Below the pieces are notes generated by a model. That model saw nothing but the letters and a program-made list of their open reading frames with translations, was not told where the DNA came from and searched no databases. From Betaproteobacteria bacterium (GTDB lineage: Bacteria; Pseudomonadota; Gammaproteobacteria; Burkholderiales; SG8-41), in contig RPOR01000017.1 of the NCBI GenBank assembly GCA_003820645.1, positions 1 to 34,520 on the forward strand: DNA of 34,520 nt, written 5' to 3'. The position numbers were made by a program, and so were the translations under genes. Below, one piece after another: positions 20,977 through 28,569 of this stretch (its first letter is position 1; the number at the start of each line of letters is the position of its first letter).

Positions 20977-21182
20977 GCGCCGTGGACTCACGCCTGTCCG
21001 AAATCGAAATCAAGCTGAGTTTCAGCGAAGACCTGCTGGAAGAACTGAACCGCACGGTGGCCCGCCAGCAGCAACAGATCGCCGAACTGGAGCACCAGGT
21101 GCGTGAGTTGCGCCTGCAGTTGCAGCGCAGCCAGCCCGCCGAATCGGGCGCCACCGGCCACGAGATCCCGCCGCATTACTGA
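20973..21182 (+). CDS. slyX: SlyX family protein
   Basis: 'SRLSEIEIKLSFSEDLLEELNRTVARQQQQIAELEHQVRELRLQLQ...PPHY'; ATGA overlap with the S4 gene. Confidence 0.9.
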   Translation: MSAVDSRLSEIEIKLSFSEDLLEELNRTVARQQQQIAELEHQVRELRLQLQRSQPAESGATGHEIPPHY

Positions 21183-21197
21183 ATTTCGGATGCATAT

Positions 21198-22433
21198 ATG
21201 ACCAGATCTGCAATGCCTGCGCCGAAGCCCGGCCTGCCGCTGCCCTGTGCCGAACCGCAGTCACTTGGTTTGGCGCCGGACCGCCTGCCGCGTATCGCCG
21301 CGGCCCTGAATGCCGAGGTCGCGCGTGACGCGCTGCCCGGCGCGGTGCTGATGATCGCCCGGCGCGGGCAGCTCGGCTATTGCGAGACGTTCGGCCATCT
21401 CGATCCGGCCGCGCAAACACCGATGCCCGTGGATGCGATGTTCAGCATCGCATCGATGACCAAACCGCTGGTGACCGTGGGCGCATTGATGCTCAGCGAA
21501 GCGGGACGGCTGGCGGTCAATGAGCCGGTCGCCAGCTACCTGCCGCAGCTCGCGCGCATGCAGGTCAATCCGCCCGAGTGCGACGGCAGCACCGGTGCGC
21601 CGACGGTGGCGCCGTTGCGTGCGATGACGATTGAAGACCTGATGCGGCACACGGCGGGACTGAGCTATGGCCGCGGTGACAACGCGCTGTATCAGCGTTA
21701 TCCGGTGTCTTCAGACGTGGCATCGAGCAAATGGACCGGCGCCGAATTTCTCGACCAGCTCGCCGCGCTGCCGCTGCATTACCAGCCGGGGTCGATGTGG
21801 GAATACAGTCTCGGTCTCGACGTGCTGGGACTGGTCATCGAGGCTGTCGCCGGCATGCCGCTGGCGCGCTATCTCGAGGAAAATCTGTTCGGACCGCTGC
21901 AGATGCGCGACTCGGCATTCACGGTGCCGCCGGCAAAGGTCGGGCGCTATGCAAAGGCGCTGCCCGTCGACCCGGTGACCCGCGAGCCGCAGGCGCTGCG
22001 CGACGGCACCACGCCGCACAAGTTCGACTGCGGTGGCGGCTGCGCGGTATCGACCGCGGCCGATTACCTGCGCTTTGCGCAAATGCTGCTCAACGGCGGC
22101 GCACTCGATGGCGTGCGCGTGCTGGCACGCAAGACCGTCGAATACATGACGACCGACCATCTCGGGCCGGAAGTCGATCTCGCGAAACTCAACGACTATC
22201 CGAATATCCGCGGCTATGGCTTCGGCCTCGGCGTCGCCGTGCGGCGCAGTGCCGGCCGCGGCGGCATGCCGAGCTCGGCCGGTGAATTCCACTGGGCCGG
22301 TTCCACCGGGACTTATTTCTGGGTTGATCCCGCGGAAGAGCTGGTGGTCGTGTTCATGGCCCATGCGCCCGGGGCGATCCGCTACTACCACCGGCAGTTG
22401 CTGCATGCGCTGGTGCTGCAGGCCCTGGTCTAG
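21198..22433 (+). CDS. Serine hydrolase (beta-lactamase/EstB family)
   Basis: 'MFSIASMTKPLVTVGALML' (SxxK), 'YSLGLDVLGLVIEAV', 'EFHWAGSTGTYFWVDPAEELV'. Confidence 0.93.
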   Translation: MTRSAMPAPKPGLPLPCAEPQSLGLAPDRLPRIAAALNAEVARDALPGAVLMIARRGQLGYCETFGHLDPAAQTPMPVDAMFSIASMTKPLVTVGALMLSEAGRLAVNEPVASYLPQLARMQVNPPECDGSTGAPTVAPLRAMTIEDLMRHTAGLSYGRGDNALYQRYPVSSDVASSKWTGAEFLDQLAALPLHYQPGSMWEYSLGLDVLGLVIEAVAGMPLARYLEENLFGPLQMRDSAFTVPPAKVGRYAKALPVDPVTREPQALRDGTTPHKFDCGGGCAVSTAADYLRFAQMLLNGGALDGVRVLARKTVEYMTTDHLGPEVDLAKLNDYPNIRGYGFGLGVAVRRSAGRGGMPSSAGEFHWAGSTGTYFWVDPAEELVVVFMAHAPGAIRYYHRQLLHALVLQALV

Positions 22434-22529
22434 AAGGGAAAAATCGGCGCGGCGGCCCGTTCCCGGGGGTCCGGGGCTAAGCCGTTGTTTCCATTGGAAG
22501 GTTGCGTTGTTCATGCGATAATGCCAGCC

Positions 22530-22865
22530 ATGAACGATTCGCAACCCCCCCAATCTCCGGAACCCACCATTTCTCCCCGGGCTCGCCTGCAGGAGTTGTT
22601 GGCGATTCCTGACCGCAACCGCACCGATGCCGAGTGGGATGAGCTCAATGAGCTCGAGATCGCGCTGGCCTCCGGCAACCGGCCCGGTGCGCCCGAACCC
22701 CAGAACCGGCAGAGTCATCAGCGGCAGAACGCCGGGCCCGGCCGCCCGCAGCCGGGTGGTGGTCGCCCGCAGGGCCAGAACAAGAACCCGGGCGGTGGTG
22801 GCGGCAAGAAATTCCACAAGCGCCCCGGCAAGCGCCGCGGCGGTCCGCAGCAACCGCCGCAATAA
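22530..22865 (+). CDS. Low-complexity Gly/Pro/Arg-rich hypothetical protein
   Basis: ORF with basic, G/P/Q-rich C-terminus 'GGGRPQGQNKNPGGGGGKKFHKRPGKRRGGPQQPPQ'. Confidence 0.55.
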   Translation: MNDSQPPQSPEPTISPRARLQELLAIPDRNRTDAEWDELNELEIALASGNRPGAPEPQNRQSHQRQNAGPGRPQPGGGRPQGQNKNPGGGGGKKFHKRPGKRRGGPQQPPQ

Positions 22866-22927
22866 CTGTCGCGCCAGCCCTCGCGCCGCGCGCGGCGCCG
22901 AAACACTCCTTGCCTGCAGCCACCACC

Positions 22928-23206
22928 ATGACCATGACGCCTGCCGAACTGCAAAAACTCAATGCGCTGAAGCTGCTCAACAAAATGAAGCAGGGCGGAG
23001 CGCCGGGCCGACCTGGTGCCCATGCCAGGGCCGCCGTGCCTGACCGACGCGAGCAGCGTCGTATCGATCAGGCGGCCGGCCTGGTGCCGTTTGCGGTCAA
23101 ACTCAACGGCGATCTGATCAGGCAGATCCACGCGCTGGCCGCAGAACGCAAAACCGGCATCAACGAAATCGTTGCCGAACTGCTGCAAAAAGCGCTGAAA
23201 CAGTAG
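22928..23206 (+). CDS. Small basic hypothetical protein
   Basis: 'MTMTPAELQKLNALKLLNKMKQGGAPGRPGAHARAAVPDRREQRRIDQAAGLVPFAVKLNGDLIRQIHALAAERKTGINEIVAELLQKALKQ'. Confidence 0.6.
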   Translation: MTMTPAELQKLNALKLLNKMKQGGAPGRPGAHARAAVPDRREQRRIDQAAGLVPFAVKLNGDLIRQIHALAAERKTGINEIVAELLQKALKQ

Positions 23207-23213
23207 TCGCCGT

Positions 23214-23633
23214 TCAGGCGTGATGCGCGGTGCCTGCCGGCAGTTCCGCGAGTTCAATCAGGCAGTTTTCCGTCGCTGACGGGTCAAGGAAGGCGATCCG
23301 GCAGCCGGCATGGCCGATGCGCGGCACGTCGTCGAGCAGCGGAATGCCCTTCGCCTTCAGTTCGGCCAGCGCCGCGTCGATGTTTTCGACTTCGAGGCAG
23401 ATGTGATTCAGCCCGCCTTTGCCTGCCGCGATCATTTTGGATTGCTTGCTGTCGGGCGTGATGCCCGCGAGCAGTTCGACCATCGAATCCCCCACGGGGT
23501 ACAACGCCAGTCGCCGTGTCGCGTTTTCCTCGATGCCACCGAGCTTGATGCCGAAGCAGTCTTCCCACAGTTTGCGGCTCGCCTCAATATCCCGAACCAC
23601 GATGCCGACATGCTCGATGCGTTTGACTTTCAT
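23214..23633 (-). CDS. VOC family protein, methylmalonyl-CoA epimerase-like
   Basis: 'MKVKRIEHVGIVVRDIEASRKLWEDCFGIKLGGIEE...GGLNHICLEVENIDAALAELKAKGIPLLDD'. Confidence 0.9.
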   Translation of the reverse strand: MKVKRIEHVGIVVRDIEASRKLWEDCFGIKLGGIEENATRRLALYPVGDSMVELLAGITPDSKQSKMIAAGKGGLNHICLEVENIDAALAELKAKGIPLLDDVPRIGHAGCRIAFLDPSATENCLIELAELPAGTAHHA

Positions 23634-23757
23634 GGGCTCCCCCGGCGTGTTGTCGCGTCTCCCTGCATGATGCCCTTGGCAAGCCGTGGACTCAAGCGTC
23701 CGGCGGACGATGTGCGCGGTGTAACATAGGGCGACTCTTTTTCTTCCGGCACTGCCC

Positions 23758-24186
23758 ATGTCTGCCAGACCCAGCCCTGCACCTGCCCGGTGGCGTTCGA
23801 CCGTGCCGCTGTACATCCACCTCGGTTTCCAGCTCGATGCGCTGGACGACGGCCGTTCGCAGGTGCGGCTGAAATTCCAGCCGCATCTCGGCAATTCCCG
23901 CGGTGAAGTGCACGGCGGCTCGGTCGCGGCGATCGTTGATGCCGCGATGTCCCAGGCCGTGCGCTCGCTGGTCGACAAGGCCCTGGGCGTTGCCACGATG
24001 ACCATGAATCTTACCTACCTCGCACCCGCGCGGGGCGAGATCGTCTGCAAAGGCACCGTCATCAAGCGCGGACGCAGCGTCATGTTTGCCGAAGCTGAAG
24101 TGTTTGGCGAGGACGGTGAACTCGCCTGCCGCGCCAGCGCAAGCTACCGCATCCTGCCGAAGACGGTTTACGACGGCAAACCGTAA
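23758..24186 (+). CDS. PaaI family thioesterase (hotdog fold)
   Basis: 'GNSRGEVHGGSVAAIVDAAMSQAVRSL...TMTMNLTYLAPARGEIVCKGTVIKRGRSVMFAEAEVF'. Confidence 0.9.
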   Translation: MSARPSPAPARWRSTVPLYIHLGFQLDALDDGRSQVRLKFQPHLGNSRGEVHGGSVAAIVDAAMSQAVRSLVDKALGVATMTMNLTYLAPARGEIVCKGTVIKRGRSVMFAEAEVFGEDGELACRASASYRILPKTVYDGKP

Positions 24187-24234
24187 CAGCGGATGTGCAA
24201 CCGGCAGCCTGCTGCCACAACCGGAGGAGGACGT

Positions 24235-24795
24235 ATGAGCAAACCACTGGGCAACGAAGATCTGTCCGAAAAGCCCGGCGAACGCATCATCGACAAGCCG
24301 GAATTGCCAGTCGGCGGCATTACCAACGAGAACGACGTCTACGCCGAAGTCATCGCCGGCGAAATGCACCTGAAGCGCGGCCGCATGGGCAAGTTCGAAG
24401 TGTTCACCGATGAAGCACAACGCCTTGGCGGTACCGATAAATATCCCTCGCCGATGACTTACCTCGCACTGGCGGTGGGCTTCTGACTGCTCACCCAGGT
24501 TGCGCGGTACGCGCACATGATGAAGATGAAGGTGAGCGGGGCAAACTGCCGCGTCGTGTTTCGCAAACACCTCGGCGGATCGGTATTGAAGGGCACGGTG
24601 TTCAACCGCTGGGAAGGGGTGGACACCTACCTCAAACTGAGCAGCGACGAGCCGGCAGACAAGCTTGCGCACCTGATCAAAAATGCCAAGGCCGGCTGTT
24701 TCGCCGAGGGTCTGATCGTGCAGCCGGTGCCGCTGCACAGCCACATCGAGGTCAATGGCCAGCCGTTCCACATCGAAGGCGTAACAGACAAATAA
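24235..24795 (+). CDS. Candidate OsmC-like selenoprotein, 186 aa with Sec (in-frame TGA 24484-24486) at position 84
   Basis: Same frame before and after the TGA: ...LGGTDKYPSPMTYLALAVGF-U-LLTQVARYAHMMKMKVSGANCRVVFRK...AKAGCFAEGLIVQPVPLHSHIEV. OsmC hallmarks on both sides, with the first redox Cys replaced by TGA. Strong RBS (GGAGGAGG) only before 24235; none before the ATG at 24517. Confidence 0.87.
24487..24520 (+). promoter_or_regulatory. Candidate bacterial SECIS element
   Basis: Stem G24499-C24516, U24500-A24515, bulged U24501, GCGC(24502-24505)/GCGC(24511-24514), apical G-GUA-C; the loop begins about 20 nt after the UGA. Confidence 0.8.
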
Positions 24796-24825
24796 GTTCA
24801 AAAGACAACTTTTACATTGGGTAAT

Positions 24826-24851
24826 CCGGGGTGCAGCGTGGCTGCACCCGG
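24826..24851 (+). terminator. Strong hairpin, possible terminator
   Basis: GGGTGCAGC-GTG-GCTGCACCC (9 bp perfect), then GGTTTG; weak U tract. Confidence 0.4.
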
Positions 24852-24870
24852 TTTGCAGCGCGGAGGCTGA

Positions 24871-25752
24871 TTGATGAGTGCATTGGACATACACGCCGGC
24901 GGGAAAGAGACGCCCGTGCCCGACGATTTTCGCTGGCCGGGCGACAAACGAATTGCCGTGTTCTTCCGGGTGTCGTTCGAATGGTGGTCGGATGGCAAAT
25001 GGCCGGGCATCGGACCGATGGGCAACCCGCTGCGGGCGGGTGTGCCGGACCTCAATGCCGTGGGCTGGGCCGAATACGGTCATCGTCGCGGCATACACCG
25101 GATCCTCGATGTACTGGCGCGGCAGGACGTCAAGGCCACGATCAACGTCAGCGGCATCATGGCCGAACGCTATCCGGAAACGGTACGCAAGATCGCCGAC
25201 GCCGGCCACGAGATCGTCGCGCATTCGTACACCATGGACATGATCCCGTGTTATCTGACCGAGGAGGAGGAACGCGCCAATATCGTCCATACCACGGGGC
25301 TGATCGAACGTGCCACCGGCATCCGCCCCAAAGGCTGGATCAGCCCGCGCAGCACGCCGAGCCTGCGTTCGCCACGGCTGCTTGCCGAGGCCGGTTTCGA
25401 ATGGCATGGCGATACGCTGAACGACGACTTGCCGTACCAGGTCGATTTTGGCGACCGGTCGATCATCGCCTTTCCGAACAACACCGAAGTCAACGACCTG
25501 CCGCTCTACATGCGCTATGGCAATGCACCCCAGGTCATGTTCGACATTTTCGAACACTGGCTGGACTGCGCACGTCACCGCGAAGCCGGGCCGGTGCGCA
25601 TGGATCCGGCGATCCACACACATGTGTTTGGCCGTTCGCCAGGCCTGTTCGTTTACGAAGACATCATCAAGGCGGCCAAGGCCGCGAGCGATGTCTGGAT
25701 CGGCACGCGCTCGGAGGCTGTTGCACATCTCAAACGCACGTTAGGGTGGTGA
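24871..25752 (+). CDS. Polysaccharide deacetylase family protein (PuuE-like)
   Basis: 'VLARQDVKATINVSGIMAERYPETVRKIADAGHEIVAHSYTMD', 'GWISPRSTPSLRSPRLLAEAGFEWHGD'. Confidence 0.92.
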   Translation: MMSALDIHAGGKETPVPDDFRWPGDKRIAVFFRVSFEWWSDGKWPGIGPMGNPLRAGVPDLNAVGWAEYGHRRGIHRILDVLARQDVKATINVSGIMAERYPETVRKIADAGHEIVAHSYTMDMIPCYLTEEEERANIVHTTGLIERATGIRPKGWISPRSTPSLRSPRLLAEAGFEWHGDTLNDDLPYQVDFGDRSIIAFPNNTEVNDLPLYMRYGNAPQVMFDIFEHWLDCARHREAGPVRMDPAIHTHVFGRSPGLFVYEDIIKAAKAASDVWIGTRSEAVAHLKRTLGW

Positions 25753-25867
25753 ATTGCGGCACAATGCGATTTCCCCGGCTATAGCTGCGGCCGGACGCTA
25801 CCAGCAGTGCAGCACGTGTAACAACGAAATCCGCAACAGCGGATGCCAACTCAGCACAGGAGGACTC

Positions 25868-26842
25868 ATGCCAACGACTACCCGCCGGATTGCCGGAATG
25901 TTTCTCGGTGCACTCATCATGGCCGGTGCCGCGCTGTCGACTGCCGCGGCCTTCCCGGAGCGGCCGATCCGCCTGATCGTGCCGTTTGCGGCCAACGGTC
26001 CTAACGACGTGCTTGCGCGCCTGGTCGGCGTGAAGCTGACCGAGGCCTGGGGCCAGCAGGTGGTTGTCGACAACCGCCCCGGGGCGGGCACCATCATCGG
26101 TACCGAACTGCTGGTACGGGCGCAGCCGGATGGCCATACCCTGCTGATGATTTCGGCGAGTACGGTGGTCAACCCGACGCTGAAGAAAAAACTGCCCTAC
26201 GATACGCGCAAGGATCTGACGCCGGTGGTGCAACTGGCCTCCTCGCCAACCGTGCTGGTCGTGCATCCGGGGGTCAAGGCCGGCAGCATTCCGGAACTGC
26301 TCGCGCTTGCGAAAGCCAGCCCTGGTGCGCTCACTTACGCCTCAGGCGGCACCGGCACGACGACCCACCTTGCCGGGGAACTGTTCGCCATCACCGGGGG
26401 CATCAAGTGGACCCACGTGCCGTACAAAGGTACCGGTCCCGCCAACATCGATTTGCTCGGAGGGCGCGTATCGGGCATGTTCGGCACGATTTTGCCGGTG
26501 CTGCCGCATATCAAATCCGGCAGGATGCGGGCGCTCGGGGTGAGTTCGCTGAAGCGCTCGCCCGCGTTGCCGGATGTGCCGGCTGTCGCCGAATCATTGC
26601 CTGGATTCGAGGCCGTCTCGTTCTTCGGCATTGCCGCGCCCGCCGGCGTGCCGCAACCCGTGCTCGACAAGCTCAACCGTGAAATCGCACGCATCATCAC
26701 CGCGCCCGACATGAGCGACAGTTTGCGCAAGCAGGGCACCGACGCGGTAGGCAATACTCAGGCCGAGTTCACCGCGTTTTTCAACAGGGAAATGGCCAAG
26801 TGGGCCAAGATCATCAAGAGCGCAGGCATAGCGCCGAGCTGA
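25868..26842 (+). CDS. Bug family tripartite tricarboxylate transporter substrate-binding protein
   Basis: 'FPERPIRLIVPFAANGPNDVLARLVGVKLTEAWGQQVVVDNRPGAGTIIGTELLV'; RBS AGGAGG. Confidence 0.95.
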   Translation: MPTTTRRIAGMFLGALIMAGAALSTAAAFPERPIRLIVPFAANGPNDVLARLVGVKLTEAWGQQVVVDNRPGAGTIIGTELLVRAQPDGHTLLMISASTVVNPTLKKKLPYDTRKDLTPVVQLASSPTVLVVHPGVKAGSIPELLALAKASPGALTYASGGTGTTTHLAGELFAITGGIKWTHVPYKGTGPANIDLLGGRVSGMFGTILPVLPHIKSGRMRALGVSSLKRSPALPDVPAVAESLPGFEAVSFFGIAAPAGVPQPVLDKLNREIARIITAPDMSDSLRKQGTDAVGNTQAEFTAFFNREMAKWAKIIKSAGIAPS

Positions 26843-26977
26843 AAATCGGTTAAAAATAAGTTGGATCGTCGTGCGCCACGGCTATGCGCGGGGCCGCGGG
26901 TCCGCAGCGGAGGCCGGCTCCGTGCACTCTGCAGTTCGCGTCATCCACTGCGCGGCCACGCCGGCCGCGGCTGATGC

Positions 26978-27268
26978 CTATTGCAACGACGGATCCGGCG
27001 CGTCGTCCCTGATGGTGGCGAGCGCCATCGCCAGCACTTCCAGCCCGTCGGCGACGCGGTCGGCCTGCGCTTCGGTCAGGCCTTCGCTTTCGAGCAGGTC
27101 GATGTTCTCGTCCATCGGCAGTGCGCCGTGCAGACGCTGGTAATTCGCGACCTGCAGTGCCAGCAGGCGCGCAGCGACGATCAGGGCGTCGCGCGAGGCA
27201 TCGTTTATCATTCGCTCCGTCAGCGTCGTCAGTTTGGCGAGGCGCCCGTATCCGGTGAGGTCCAGCAT
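26978..27268 (-). CDS. Hypothetical protein
   Basis: 'MLDLTGYGRLAKLTTLTERMINDASRDALIVAARLLALQVANYQRLHGALPMDENIDLLESEGLTEAQADRVADGLEVLAMALATIRDDAPDPSLQ'; AGGA upstream of the ATG. Confidence 0.6.
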   Translation of the reverse strand: MLDLTGYGRLAKLTTLTERMINDASRDALIVAARLLALQVANYQRLHGALPMDENIDLLESEGLTEAQADRVADGLEVLAMALATIRDDAPDPSLQ

Positions 27269-27779
27269 GTCGAGGTTCCTGTATGGTCGCGCGGCCCTGG
27301 CAGGGCTGCTGCTTGCGGAAACGGTCCTGACTGTAGCCGCCGGCGCGTCGGCCGTCCATGATGCCAGCCGCAAGATGCCTGCCATGGAAACGTTCTTCAC
27401 GACCCTGAAACGGCCGGATTCGCCCAACCACTGGCTGGCGGCGCCCGCCGATTTTGTGGTGAAGCCGGATACGGTCGCCCCGGTATTTGCGGTGCCCGTG
27501 ACGGCGCTCCGTGAGGCATGCAAAGCGGTAGTGCAGCAGGTCAAGGGTGCGGCCATCGCCGCTGAAACGGACGACGGTCTGCACGTCGTCGTCACCACGG
27601 CCATTTTCGAATTCAAGGACGATGTCCACGTGCAATTCATCACGTTATCTTCCCGGCAATCCACTGTTGCGCTGTATTCGGCCTCGCGCACGGGATACTG
27701 GGACCTCGGCACCAACCGCCGGCGGGTAGAGGGCTGGGTCACCCGTATCCAGTCCACCCTGACCAGCCGCAGGCCGTAA
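27267..27779 (+). CDS. DUF1499-like secreted/membrane protein
   Basis: Signal-like N-terminus MSRFLYGRAALAGLLLAETVLTVAAGASA; 'VTTAIFEFKDDVHVQFI...STVALYSASRTGYWDLGTNRRRVEGWVTRIQ'. Confidence 0.75.
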   Translation: MSRFLYGRAALAGLLLAETVLTVAAGASAVHDASRKMPAMETFFTTLKRPDSPNHWLAAPADFVVKPDTVAPVFAVPVTALREACKAVVQQVKGAAIAAETDDGLHVVVTTAIFEFKDDVHVQFITLSSRQSTVALYSASRTGYWDLGTNRRRVEGWVTRIQSTLTSRRP

Positions 27780-28023
27780 CGGTGTCGCCGTAGGCTCTCC
27801 CGCTTGACCGCAGCGAGCGCTGCCGCGGCCCGCATGCGCCGGGCGCGGACATCGAGGGCAACGCCATGCATCAGACACTGCGCAGCGCCTCTGACAAACT
27901 GTCTGTGGTCGCGTCATAATCGTGGCGCTATCCTGCTCCACGGCGTCGCTGCGTTGCGGGTGATTCATCATAGCCCTGACCGCGGCCGATGGCATGAACA
28001 CCCTTTGATTCAGGGAGACTGTA

Positions 28024-28329
28024 ATGATGCGTCTTGTTGCGTTGTTGATCGTGCTGATTCTCGGCGTTGCGACCTCCGGCTGTGATGCCCGCAAGGAAGC
28101 CGGGCCATCGGCCAAACCGGCGGCGACGAAATCCCAGGCCGCGCTGATCGACATCAACAGCGCCAGTGAGAAAGAACTGATGACCCTGAAGGGGATCGGT
28201 GAAGTCCGCGCCGCCGCGATCGTCCGCGGGCGGCCTTTCGCCCGGAAGGACGAACTCGTGCAAAGAGGCCTCGTGCCCTATGCGGTGTACGACGGGATCA
28301 AGGATCAGATCATCGCCAGGCAGAAGTAG
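28024..28329 (+). CDS. ComEA-like helix-hairpin-helix lipoprotein
   Basis: Lipobox 'GVATSGC'; 'LIDINSASEKELMTLKGIGEVRAAAIVRGRPFARKDELVQRG'. Confidence 0.9.
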   Translation: MMRLVALLIVLILGVATSGCDARKEAGPSAKPAATKSQAALIDINSASEKELMTLKGIGEVRAAAIVRGRPFARKDELVQRGLVPYAVYDGIKDQIIARQK

Positions 28330-28484
28330 CCGGCGCCACGGGCAGTTGCGGCCGCGGCAGACTTGAACTCACCGCCGCGGCCCCGCACGCGGCGATACGC
28401 GGCACGCCATCCGGACTCGGCGCCCGAAAACCGACGGATCGCACGTTGGCATGCCGTCATTACGGGACAAAACCTGCAAGCGTT

Positions 28485-28498
28485 TTGATCCAAATCAA
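28485..28498. promoter_or_regulatory. FNR/Anr/Dnr-type box TTGATCCAAATCAA
   Basis: Exact TTGAT-N4-ATCAA palindrome; a TATATG -10-like hexamer follows at 28518-28523, compatible with class II spacing. Confidence 0.75.
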
Positions 28499-28569
28499 TA
28501 AGCTTTTCCTGATAATGTATATGGTGTGTTTCGTAAGCTATTGATTACTTGGCCCTCACGGGGAATCAA

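Noticed and set aside
24517-24795. Stand-alone 92-aa hypothetical gene (MMKMKVSGANCR...)
   Set aside because: No Shine-Dalgarno, in frame with the upstream OsmC N-terminal half, and lacks the N-terminal OsmC strands; better explained as the C-terminal part after a Sec codon.
24235-24795. Pseudogene by nonsense mutation, or sequencing error (TGC to TGA)
   Set aside because: Cannot be fully excluded without reads, but the TGA falls exactly at the redox Cys, the rest of the frame is intact and a SECIS-like hairpin follows at the right distance.
23692-25728. 678-aa minus-strand ORF spanning the PaaI, OsmC and deacetylase genes
   Set aside because: Antisense shadow ORF; both-side plus-strand genes have clear families and RBSs.
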